From positions 1-5,518 of the forward strand of contig JBOHBN010000239.1 of assembly GCA_050698355.1 (NCBI GenBank): DNA of 5,518 bases, read 5' to 3'. Of this stretch, positions 1-5,514 are shown one piece after another. The first letter of the stretch is position 1. Every line of letters begins with the position of its first letter. The notes below the pieces were generated by a model. That model saw only the letters and a list, made by a program, of their open reading frames with translations, was not told the DNA's origin and searched no databases. The position numbers and the translations under genes are program-made. This stretch comes from JBOHBN01 sp050698355 (lineage in GTDB: Bacteria; Actinomycetota; Actinomycetes; Streptosporangiales; WHST01).

Positions 1-548
1 TTCTCTACCTGAATCGCTCCCATCGCGGTGTAGAGCTTCTTCATCAGGTAGTTCTCTTCGTTGTCCAGCGTCGCGCCGCCGAGGCTGGCGATACCCATGC
101 AGCGACGGAGCTTGCTGCCGTCGTCACTCGACTCTTCCCAGGTCTGCCGCCGGGTCTCGATGACGCGGTCGGCGATCATGTCCATCGCGTCGTCGAGGGA
201 CAACCGCTCCCAGCCGGTGGCGTGCGGGCGCCGGTAGAGCACCTGCTGCTGGCGGGTCGAGCTGGTCACGAGCTGCTTGCTCGCGGCCCCCTTGGGGCAC
301 AACCGGCCGCGAGAGATCGGCGAGTCGGGATCGCCCTCGATCTGGCTGACCTCGCCGTCCTTGACGTAGACCCGCTGCCCGCAGCCGACCGCGCAATACG
401 GGCAGATCGACGACACGACCTTGTCGGCATCCCTGGTACGTGGCCGGTGCGGGCCGGGCGACTGCGCTGCGGCCCCGCGACCCAGCGGGTCAGAGCCAAG
501 CAGCTGCCGGTAGACTGGCCAGCTCTCCACGAAACGCCGAACGCCCAC
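1..548 (-). CDS. fdh: Formate dehydrogenase alpha subunit, N-terminal part (cut by window edge)
   Basis: Molybdopterin oxidoreductase that should oxidise formate to CO2 with a Mo/W-bis-MGD cofactor and an N-terminal [4Fe-4S] cluster. Only the first 182 codons are present. The frame is open from a GTG at 546-548, chosen because a perfect AGGAGG lies 6 nt upstream and the N-terminus (VESWPVYRQLLGSDPLGRG) is the one I know from actinobacterial enzymes. The cluster ligands are Cys49, Cys52, Cys56 and Cys84 (CPYCAVGCG, then RGRLCPKG). The stretch MGIASLGGATLDNEENYLMKKLY at about 151-173 is typical of the FDH family rather than NapA-type nitrate reductases. There is no twin-arginine signal, so a cytoplasmic location is inferred. 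The catalytic Cys or selenocysteine should come about six residues past the left edge, so its identity is unknown. It lies 46 nt downstream of the GPR1/FUN34/YaaH-like membrane gene, probably in one operon. Confidence 0.93.
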   Translation of the reverse strand, partial: MGVRRFVESWPVYRQLLGSDPLGRGAAAQSPGPHRPRTRDADKVVSSICPYCAVGCGQRVYVKDGEVSQIEGDPDSPISRGRLCPKGAASKQLVTSSTRQQQVLYRRPHATGWERLSLDDAMDMIADRVIETRRQTWEESSDDGSKLRRCMGIASLGGATLDNEENYLMKKLYTAMGAIQVE

Positions 549-554
549 CGCCGT

Positions 555-560
555 CCTCCT
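555..560 (-). promoter_or_regulatory. Ribosome binding site AGGAGG of fdh
   Basis: The minus strand reads AGGAGG, then six bases, then GTG. This near-ideal Shine-Dalgarno sequence decides the GTG start of the formate dehydrogenase. The preceding gene ends 46 nt upstream, so fdh has its own strong translation start inside a likely shared transcript. Confidence 0.85.
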
Positions 561-594
561 CCCGGGTCGACGACAGTCCCACCTTACGCGCGCG

Positions 595-1236
595 TCAACC
601 GGCTGGCAGGTGGTATCCCAACGAGATGTTGAGCGTCGTCGAGAACGTCAGGTACATCAGCCAGACCCCGGTCAGCAGGTGGGCGATGCCATGCGCGCGC
701 TCGCCGATATTGACCGGCTCTGCGCTGCCCCCGATGGGCCGCATGATGAGCTTGAAACTGCCGAAGAAGTCGGTGACGTAGACCGCGGTCAGGCCGGCGA
801 ACAGGACCCCGACGGGCCACGCCCCGGCGGCGAAGAACACGACCATGCCAAGGATCGAGATGATGGTGAAGGGGATCGCCATGTGACCGTTGGGTCGCGC
901 GTCGGTGGCCTGCAGCCGGTTCCAGCCGATGGCGAACCAGTGGATGCCGTACGCGCTGAAAGCGAGCGCGGCCATGTACAACAACGGGTCCTTGAACACC
1001 TGGAACCAGGTCATCCCGACGAACAGGTAGACGCCGGTAAGCAGCTGGCAGAACCCGGGCATCCAGATACCCCAGACGCCGGTGGACCTGTCCACGTCCG
1101 CGTTTCGTTCCGGCTTGTGAAAGAGTTCCTGCGGTCCGTAGATGAGGTAGCCGGTGCCCAGACCGAAGAAGCCCAGCACCACGGGCGCGAAGGCCGACTC
1201 CGGGAACGCGAACGTCGGGTCAGCGGCGACGAGCAT
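595..1236 (-). CDS. GPR1/FUN34/YaaH-like six-helix membrane transporter, next to fdh
   Basis: A 213-residue integral membrane protein with about six hydrophobic segments, roughly residues 17-34, 53-76, 84-105, 118-138, 140-160 and 183-205. The arrangement matches the acetate/succinate transporter (SatP/YaaH) superfamily. FAPVVLGFFGLGTG at 16-29 lines up with the family's NPAPLGLMGFG signature. GIWMPGFCQLLTGVYLF (56-72), followed by ALAFSAYGIHWFAIGW (90-105), lines up with the GIFYGGIAQIFAG and TAFTSYGSFWL blocks of SatP. Known members move small monocarboxylates such as acetate. Because the next gene, 46 nt on, is a formate dehydrogenase, formate is the inferred substrate. The ATG at 1234-1236 is supported by GGAGGGG ending 8 nt upstream. 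The sequence is a divergent member, so the family call is by eye. An alternative is an unrelated six-helix subunit that anchors the dehydrogenase, though no haem-ligand pattern stands out. Confidence 0.75.
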   Translation of the reverse strand: MLVAADPTFAFPESAFAPVVLGFFGLGTGYLIYGPQELFHKPERNADVDRSTGVWGIWMPGFCQLLTGVYLFVGMTWFQVFKDPLLYMAALAFSAYGIHWFAIGWNRLQATDARPNGHMAIPFTIISILGMVVFFAAGAWPVGVLFAGLTAVYVTDFFGSFKLIMRPIGGSAEPVNIGERAHGIAHLLTGVWLMYLTFSTTLNISLGYHLPAG

Positions 1237-1244
1237 GGCCTAAT

Positions 1245-1251
1245 CCCCTCC
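1245..1251 (-). promoter_or_regulatory. Ribosome binding site GGAGGGG of the transporter gene
   Basis: The purine-rich GGAGGGG on the minus strand ends 8 nt before the ATG at 1234-1236. It fixes the start of the six-helix membrane protein at MLVAADP. Confidence 0.7.
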
Positions 1252-1299
1252 CCTTCCGGGTGGAGAAACATCACCAGCGCGTGAGCTGGCGCGCCTTTG

Positions 1300-1328
1300 A
1301 TCGTAGCGCGATACAACGCCCGTGACCA
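1300..1328 (-). promoter_or_regulatory. Candidate promoter of the transporter-fdh operon
   Basis: On the minus strand a -35-like TGGTCA (1323-1328) and a -10-like TACGAT (1300-1305, fitting the actinobacterial TAnnnT pattern) are separated by exactly 17 nt. They lie in the 96-nt gap between the DUF6912 gene and the transporter. Transcription would begin near 1293, giving a leader of about 57 nt. The -35 overlaps the imperfect palindrome TGACCATGGGTCA (1323-1335), which also contains the stop codon of the preceding gene. Each hexamer matches the consensus at four of six positions, so this is a candidate only. Confidence 0.35.
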
Positions 1329-1332
1329 TGGG

Positions 1333-1836
1333 TCATGCCTGGCGGATCATGTCGGGGAGTTCCTGGACCGCGTACCAGGCCAGTTCGTGCCCCTCGGCGC
1401 CGTCCACCGCGAACGCGGCGTCCTCGTCGCCGCCGTCCGCGGCGGGGAGTGCCTCGACGGCGGCGGCGACGTCGTCCTCTGCCGCCGGATCGTCCACGTG
1501 CGCGGAGACGATCGCGTCGAACGCGATCGGCGTACCAACGCGGACCGCGGACGGTTCATGGTCGAGGTTGCCGGTGAATACCACGTCGCTCTCCCGCGCG
1601 TCCGCGGCGATAACGACGCGGCGCCTCGGCGCCGCGGGGTCGTCGCGCAGCAGGCGCAACGCGCTACGGGCCGCGGCGGTCATGGCCGCGTACTCCAGCT
1701 CCTCCAGGTCGCCCTCGACGTACCACTCGCGCAGCGCGGGCGTCACCGCGTACGCGGCAAGCGGCGCGGGTTGGAGTGCAGCGGTGTTCACACATGCGGT
1801 GAGGGACGGCAGTGTCGCCGGTACGTAAACGCGCAT
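1333..1836 (-). CDS. DUF6912 family protein, function unknown
   Basis: A 167-residue soluble acidic protein that I recognise as the actinobacterial DUF6912 type. It opens with MRVYVPATLPSL, has TPALREWYVEGDLEELEYAAM at about 32-52 and a helix rich in Ala, Arg and Leu to about 63. It closes with the conserved-looking DEDAAFAVDGAEGHELAWYAVQELPDM at 137-163. No signal peptide, membrane segment or catalytic motif is visible, and no function can be assigned. The ATG at 1834-1836 is preferred because it gives the family's MRVYVPATL start. Only a weak GGGCGG lies directly before it, so translation may depend on coupling to the patatin gene, whose stop is 17 nt upstream. The two genes very likely share a transcript. 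The family name is from memory of these conserved blocks. Confidence 0.75.
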   Translation of the reverse strand: MRVYVPATLPSLTACVNTAALQPAPLAAYAVTPALREWYVEGDLEELEYAAMTAAARSALRLLRDDPAAPRRRVVIAADARESDVVFTGNLDHEPSAVRVGTPIAFDAIVSAHVDDPAAEDDVAAAVEALPAADGGDEDAAFAVDGAEGHELAWYAVQELPDMIRQA

Positions 1837-1853
1837 CCGCCCATGATCGCGGA

Positions 1854-2846
1854 TCAGCTGTCCTTGCGCACTCGCGAACCGCCGAGCTGCTCCGGCGTCG
1901 TCCGCAGCGCCGTCTCCAGGACCGGCACCCGGCGCGCCGGGTCCATCAGGTTCGAACCAATGGCGCGCAGGTCATCGGGCCCTGGCGTGATGACCTCCAC
2001 CGCGATGCCCGCCCGCCGCAGCCGCGTCACCTCGGCCGCGACCTGCTTCGTGGTGAGCCGCCGTACGCCACGTTCCACCGCGACCGAGACTGACCGGGGC
2101 TGGTCGTAGCTGTACGACGCCATCGGAGCGAGCACGTACGCGAAGTCGATGTCGGCCCTGCACAGCAGGTCGGCCGAGGTGGACGAGCGCACGCCGCCGT
2201 CGACGTAGCGGCGACCGGAGATGTGCACAGGGTGGTACCAACCGGGTACCGCACAGGACGCCATGACCGCGTCGCGCAGGGGCGCCTCGGGCGCGTCGGG
2301 ACGCCCGAAGACCGTACGCCTGCCGTTGTCGTAGTCGACGGCCACAAGCCAGCAGTGCGGGTGCGGCGACCACCCGCCGGGCTGGTCAGCGGGCGCGGGA
2401 ACCTCCGGCGCAGCGGGATACGCCAGCACGGAGTCGATGACGCGGCCGACAGGTTCGAGCGTCCCGCGCCCCTCCGGCACGACGGAGTACAGCGCGACCA
2501 ACGGGTGGACGTGGCGCGGGTGCAGCCAGCTGTTGAGCAGCAACCGTCTGGACCCGATGCCTGGCCGCGGGCGGGGCGGCCGCTTGCCGCCCGACACCGT
2601 GTCGGGGTCGAAGTCGAGGCGTGGCGCGCCCTCCACGATGACGCCGAGCTGGTTGTCGACCAGCGTCTGCGGCCCTACCCCACTGCTCAAGGACGCGGCC
2701 AGGACCGCGCCCGCCGACGTGCCGACCAGGTAGTCGGCGGACCGCGGGTCGAACCCCGTCGCCTCCTGCAGCGCGTACAGCGCCCCGATCATCCACGAAG
2801 CACCGAGCACGCCGCCGGCACCGAGCACGACACCCGTACGCGTCAT
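1854..2846 (-). CDS. Patatin-like phospholipase family protein
   Basis: A 330-residue serine acyl-hydrolase with a Ser-Asp dyad, expected to cleave acyl groups from phospholipids or other lipid esters. The parts of the patatin fold are all visible. The oxyanion loop is GAGGVLGA at 9-16. The nucleophile elbow is GTSAG at 42-46, with catalytic Ser44. The typical ASCAVPG lies at 196-202, and DGG at 216-218 carries the catalytic Asp216. There is no signal peptide or membrane helix, so it is probably cytoplasmic or membrane-associated. The ATG at 2844-2846 is chosen because it places the oxyanion loop close to the N-terminus, as in relatives, and AAGGG lies 7 nt upstream. The frame stays open to an ATG at 2997-2999, but the added 51 residues are not family-like. 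The DUF6912 gene follows after 17 nt. The natural substrate cannot be read from the sequence. Confidence 0.9.
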   Translation of the reverse strand: MTRTGVVLGAGGVLGASWMIGALYALQEATGFDPRSADYLVGTSAGAVLAASLSSGVGPQTLVDNQLGVIVEGAPRLDFDPDTVSGGKRPPRPRPGIGSRRLLLNSWLHPRHVHPLVALYSVVPEGRGTLEPVGRVIDSVLAYPAAPEVPAPADQPGGWSPHPHCWLVAVDYDNGRRTVFGRPDAPEAPLRDAVMASCAVPGWYHPVHISGRRYVDGGVRSSTSADLLCRADIDFAYVLAPMASYSYDQPRSVSVAVERGVRRLTTKQVAAEVTRLRRAGIAVEVITPGPDDLRAIGSNLMDPARRVPVLETALRTTPEQLGGSRVRKDS

Positions 2847-2853
2847 GCGGTGG

Positions 2854-2858
2854 CCCTT
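2854..2858 (-). promoter_or_regulatory. Ribosome binding site AAGGG of the patatin gene
   Basis: AAGGG on the minus strand, 7 nt before the ATG at 2844-2846. It supports the short start over the in-frame ATG at 2997-2999. Confidence 0.55.
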
Positions 2859-2874
2859 AACCCGGCAGGGCGAT

Positions 2875-2909
2875 CTCCAAGTGACGCGGTGCTCTCTCCA
2901 GATGACCAC
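2875..2909 (-). repeat. 35-nt imperfect inverted repeat, patatin-proximal arm
   Basis: Read on the minus strand, this stretch matches the plus strand at 3005-3039 at 25 of 35 positions without gaps. The best blocks are GTGGTCATcTGG and CACTTGG. The arm holds two related half-motifs, GTGGTCATCTGG (2898-2909) and CGCGTCACTTGG (2877-2888), whose cores are exactly 21 bp apart. It ends 28 nt before the patatin ATG, where a repressor or activator could act. Confidence 0.55.
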
Positions 2910-2952
2910 CGGGGTCCCGTCTGGGGAAGGCAAGCACTGTTGGATGCGTAGT

Positions 2953-2987
2953 CGGCCTTCTCGGGGCCTACAGGCATCGAGAAGCCG
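2953..2987 (-). terminator. Hairpin downstream of the acyltransferase, terminator-like without a U tract
   Basis: On the minus strand the 5' arm CGGCTTCTCG (2978-2987) pairs with the 3' arm CGAGAAGGCCG (2953-2963). This gives seven uninterrupted pairs, then three more past one bulged G. Inside, GCC and GGC pair around a TGTA loop. The hairpin lies about 80 nt past the acyltransferase stop and just over 100 nt before the patatin start, and divides the two gene pairs. No T run follows it, which is common for terminators in high-GC actinobacteria. It sits between the two arms of the 35-nt inverted repeat, so it could instead be part of a cis-regulatory or small repeat element. Confidence 0.45.
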
Positions 2988-3001
2988 TACGTAACCCACA
3001 T

Positions 3002-3017
3002 AACGTGGTCATTTGGG
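3002..3017 (+). repeat. Direct repeat copy 1, AACGTGGTCATTTGGG
   Basis: This 16-nt unit recurs 21 bp later with two mismatches (14 of 16 identical). The spacing equals two helical turns, as for sites that bind a protein on one face of the DNA. It forms the inner half of the acyltransferase-proximal arm of the 35-nt inverted repeat. CCACATAACGTGG at 2996-3008 also gives a short CCAC/GTGG dyad overlapping it. Confidence 0.6.
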
Positions 3018-3039
3018 AAAAGAACGTGGGCACTTGGGG
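3005..3039 (+). repeat. 35-nt imperfect inverted repeat, acyltransferase-proximal arm
   Basis: Partner of 2875-2909, with 25 of 35 positions identical when that arm is read on the minus strand. The whole structure spans 165 bp with the hairpin 2953-2987 inside. No target-site duplication is evident outside the arms. Confidence 0.55.
3023..3038 (+). repeat. Direct repeat copy 2, AACGTGGGCACTTGGG
   Basis: Second copy of the 16-nt unit, separated from copy 1 by AAAAG. It differs from copy 1 at two positions. It lies 27 nt downstream of the acyltransferase stop codon, so it is non-coding. Confidence 0.6.
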
Positions 3040-3065
3040 CCGGGGGTTCGGGCGCGCACATCTGG

Positions 3066-4466
3066 TCACGTCACCGCCTCGACCAGGTCGGCGAGGGCGT
3101 CCTCGAGGCAGTCGGCGAGCAGGTCCACGTCCGGCAGCAGGTCCGCGTCGGCGTTGATGCCGAAGTAGACACCACCGTCGTACGACGTGAGCCCGATACT
3201 CACGGCCTGCCCCCGGGCGAGCGGTACGACCGGGTACACCTCCAGCATCCGCGACCCGTTGACGTACAACGGGGTCTGCGGGCCGGGCACGTTGGTGACG
3301 ACGAGGTTGAACAGCCGGCGGGACAGCCCGCTCGCGGCACGCGCGGCGAGCGAGTGCAGCGTGGTCGGCGCGAAGCCGGACAGCGCGATCAGCGTGCTCG
3401 CTCCGACGGCACGCCCCGTCTCCTTGTGCGCGCGCATCGCGTACGTGACCTGGTGCAGCCGCATCACCGGGTTGCTCTCGCCGACCGGCAGGTCGACCAA
3501 GTACGTCGACACCGTGTTGCCGACCGCGAGCGGCTGCTCATCGTCTCGCACGCTGACCGGGACGAGCGCGCGTACCGTGGCGTGCGGCGGCACCGGCTCG
3601 CCGCGCGTCAGCAGCCACTCGCGCAGCGCTCCGGCGACCACGGAGAGCACCACATCGTTGACGGTGCTCTCCTGTCTGGGCTCCTGGGTGTCGCGAACGG
3701 CCCGGTAGTCGGCGAGGCCGGCCGACGCCGTCGCGTACCGGCGGCTGCCACCGCTCGTGCCGTTGAGCGGTGACTCCGGCGCCGGGCGCACGGCCGTGGA
3801 CGCGAACGCGAGCACTCCGCTCGCCGCCGACATCGCGCGGTCGGCGACGGAGCGCACGTCACCCGCGGCATCGCGGACGTTCTCGAGGACCAGTGACGGT
3901 CGCCGCAGCGCCTCGCTCACCGCGTCCTGCACGAGGTCGACCGCGGACGGCTCGGCGGACGGCCGCCACGGCTCGGGCGCCACCTCGGGTGGTCGCGGCT
4001 CCTCGTCCAGGATCACCTGGCCGATCTCCACGGTGTGCACGCCGTCGACCACGGCCTGGTGGGTCTTCGACAGGATCGCGAACCGGTTGCTCGCCAGACC
4101 CTCGACAAGGTACATCTCCCACAGCGGCCGGGAGCGGTCCAGCGACCGGCTCATGACGCGGCCGACCAGCTCGCGCAACTGGTCGTCGTCGCCCGGCCGG
4201 GGCAGCGTCACCCGCCGCACGTGCTTGCCGACATCGAACGCGGGGTCGTCCACCCAGACCGGGTTCGCGAGCCGCGCCGGCACCGGCTTGACCTTCTGCC
4301 GGTACCGCGGGACGCGCGTGATCCGGCGAGCGATGAGCTCGCTCAACCGGTCGAGGTCGAACCCGTCGTCGCCGTCGAACACCGCGAGCGTGCCGACGTG
4401 CATCGGCGTCGACGCGTCCTCCATATAGTAGAAGGAGGCGTCGAGCGAGCTGAGCCGATCCGTCAT
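3066..4466 (-). CDS. WS/DGAT family O-acyltransferase with variant HQxxxDG active site
   Basis: A 466-residue member of the wax ester synthase/diacylglycerol acyltransferase family. Members use acyl-CoA to make wax esters or triacylglycerol at the membrane or lipid-body surface. It has the family's N-terminus (LSSLDASFYYMED, then PMHVGTLAVFDG), SRPLWEMYLVEGL at 112-124, PLNGTSGGSRRYA at 233-245, TVNDVVLSVVAGALREWL at 268-285, VPVSVR at 302-307, and TNVPGP at 391-396 in the C-terminal DUF1298 part. Length is normal. The active-site motif at 136-142 is HQAVVDG: the second His of HHxxxDG, held to be catalytic, is Gln137 (codon CAG). Activity is therefore uncertain; it may be a subfamily with altered chemistry. 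The ATG at 4464-4466 gives the family N-terminus, but no clear ribosome site precedes it. It starts 10 nt after the SIS gene stop, so coupled translation is likely. In-frame coding up to 4706 is spurious overlap with that gene. Confidence 0.92.
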   Translation of the reverse strand: MTDRLSSLDASFYYMEDASTPMHVGTLAVFDGDDGFDLDRLSELIARRITRVPRYRQKVKPVPARLANPVWVDDPAFDVGKHVRRVTLPRPGDDDQLRELVGRVMSRSLDRSRPLWEMYLVEGLASNRFAILSKTHQAVVDGVHTVEIGQVILDEEPRPPEVAPEPWRPSAEPSAVDLVQDAVSEALRRPSLVLENVRDAAGDVRSVADRAMSAASGVLAFASTAVRPAPESPLNGTSGGSRRYATASAGLADYRAVRDTQEPRQESTVNDVVLSVVAGALREWLLTRGEPVPPHATVRALVPVSVRDDEQPLAVGNTVSTYLVDLPVGESNPVMRLHQVTYAMRAHKETGRAVGASTLIALSGFAPTTLHSLAARAASGLSRRLFNLVVTNVPGPQTPLYVNGSRMLEVYPVVPLARGQAVSIGLTSYDGGVYFGINADADLLPDVDLLADCLEDALADLVEAVT

Positions 4467-4476
4467 AGGACGCGTT

Positions 4477-5514
4477 CTACGAACCCGTCTGCGTGACCTT
4501 GCGCAGCCCCCTCGGGGCATCCGGATCGATGCCGGCACGGAGCGCGACCGTCTCGGCGAGCAGCTGGCCGGGCACCGCGAGCCCGATCGGTGCGAGGTAC
4601 TCGGGCAGGTCCGGGCCGGTGATGCATCGCTCGCAGGCCTTCGCGAGGGTGACGTCGCCGCCGATGACGTACGCCGAGGCGCCCAGCTCCCGTACGCGCT
4701 CCGCAAGCGCGGTGAGCCCGGGCAGCACCGGACCGTCCTGCGGCGCGGCGAGCAGCACCGGCGTGTCGCCGTCTAGGACGGCGATCGGCCCGTGCAGCAG
4801 GTCGGCATACGACAGTCCCTCCGCGGACAGGTAGCACGCCTCCTTGAACTTGAGCGCCAGCTCCAACGCTGTCGAGTACGCGTACCCGCGCCCGGTGACG
4901 ACGAGCCCGTCGACGTCAGCGAGCCGGGACGCGACCTCGGCGATGCCGTCGTCGGGCTCGAGCAGCGCCGCCACCGCGTCGGGGACGCGCCGCAACGCCG
5001 CGCTGAACTCCGCGTCCTCCCCGCCGAGTGCGTGCCCGAGCACCGCGAGCGCGGCGAGCTGGGTGGTGTAGGTCTTCGTCGCGGGAACCGCCCGCTCCAC
5101 CCCCGCCTGCGTGACGAGCGCGACCTCGGCGGACGCGGCGAGCGGCGAGTCGGCGTCGTTGGTGACCGCCACCGTACGCGCCCCGCAGTCAGCGGCCCAC
5201 GTCATCGTCTCGACGATCTCCTCGGTGCGTCCGGACTGCGAGAGCGCCACGGCGAGCACGCCGTCGAGGTCGACCCGCTCGCGGTACACGGTGGCGATCG
5301 ACGGCGAGCTGAGCGCCGCGAGCCGCCCGGCGCGCAGCTCGCACAGGTAGCGTCCGTAGACGGCGGCGTTGTCCGACGACCCGCGCGCGATGAAGAGCAC
5401 CTGGCGCGTATCGGCGGCCACCCGGCGTAACCCCGGCACCTCGGGCAACACCGCGTCCAGGGTGCGGCGCAACGCCTCCGGCTGCTCCTCGATCTCGGCC
5501 CGCATCCGGGTCAT
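4477..5514 (-). CDS. Double-SIS sugar-phosphate isomerase/deaminase (GlmS C-terminal or NagB-II type)
   Basis: A 345-residue protein with two SIS domains and no glutaminase domain. SIS1 shows ARGSSDNA (43-50), LSQSGRTEEI (91-100) and VERAVPATKTYTTQLAAL (139-156). SIS2 shows GRGYAYSTALELALKFKE (208-225) and DLLHGPIAVLD (238-248). The C-terminus PRGLRKVTQT (334-343) matches the GlmS tail. By alignment in my head, Glu218, Lys222, Glu225, His241 and Lys339 match E. coli GlmS Glu481, Lys485, Glu488, His504 and Lys603. The sugar isomerase site thus looks complete. Without a glutaminase domain, the likely reaction is glucosamine-6-phosphate deamination to fructose-6-phosphate and ammonia (NagB-II), or a related amino-sugar-phosphate conversion, in the cytoplasm. 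The ATG at 5512-5514 is four bases from the edge, so no upstream signal can be seen. The ATG at 5503-5505 (MRAEI) is an alternative, as is a start beyond the window. The acyltransferase gene follows after 10 nt. Confidence 0.88.
   Translation of the reverse strand: MTRMRAEIEEQPEALRRTLDAVLPEVPGLRRVAADTRQVLFIARGSSDNAAVYGRYLCELRAGRLAALSSPSIATVYRERVDLDGVLAVALSQSGRTEEIVETMTWAADCGARTVAVTNDADSPLAASAEVALVTQAGVERAVPATKTYTTQLAALAVLGHALGGEDAEFSAALRRVPDAVAALLEPDDGIAEVASRLADVDGLVVTGRGYAYSTALELALKFKEACYLSAEGLSYADLLHGPIAVLDGDTPVLLAAPQDGPVLPGLTALAERVRELGASAYVIGGDVTLAKACERCITGPDLPEYLAPIGLAVPGQLLAETVALRAGIDPDAPRGLRKVTQTGS

Noticed and set aside
1..548. Periplasmic nitrate reductase or other molybdopterin oxidoreductase instead of formate dehydrogenase
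   Set aside because: The blocks LGGATLDNEENYL and CPYCAVGCGQ with the ESWPVYRQL start fit the formate dehydrogenase family, and no Tat signal of the NapA type is present.
610..1284. Long plus-strand open frame opposite the transporter gene
   Set aside because: It is antisense to a well-supported membrane protein. Its translation is rich in Arg, Gly, Asp and Glu, as expected from the complement of high-GC codons, and shows no family motif.
1274..1289. CCAGC/GCTGG stem with a six-base loop as a terminator of the DUF6912 gene
   Set aside because: It has only five pairs and no T run, and it would lie inside the leader of the transporter transcript if the candidate promoter is right.
1297..2109. 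270-residue plus-strand open frame spanning the DUF6912 and patatin genes
   Set aside because: It is antisense to two recognised genes, crosses their boundary and has the Arg-rich composition of a shadow frame.
2847..2999. 51-residue upstream extension of the patatin gene from an ATG at 2997-2999
   Set aside because: The oxyanion loop normally lies near the N-terminus, the ATG at 2844-2846 has an AAGGG ribosome site, and the extension would run through the hairpin and repeat region with no recognisable protein pattern.
2843..3061. 72-residue minus-strand open frame in the patatin upstream gap
   Set aside because: It has low-complexity Pro-rich ends, no family resemblance and lies across the hairpin and repeats; nothing supports it as coding.
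4467..4706. 80-residue upstream extension of the acyltransferase
   Set aside because: It overlaps the 3' end of the SIS gene in another frame. It is Arg/Ser/Pro-rich, and the family N-terminus LSSLDASF begins right after the ATG at 4464-4466.
4477..5514. Full GlmS (glutamine:fructose-6-phosphate amidotransferase)
   Set aside because: The N-terminal Cys-nucleophile glutaminase domain is absent and the protein begins directly with the helix before SIS1, so it cannot use glutamine by itself.
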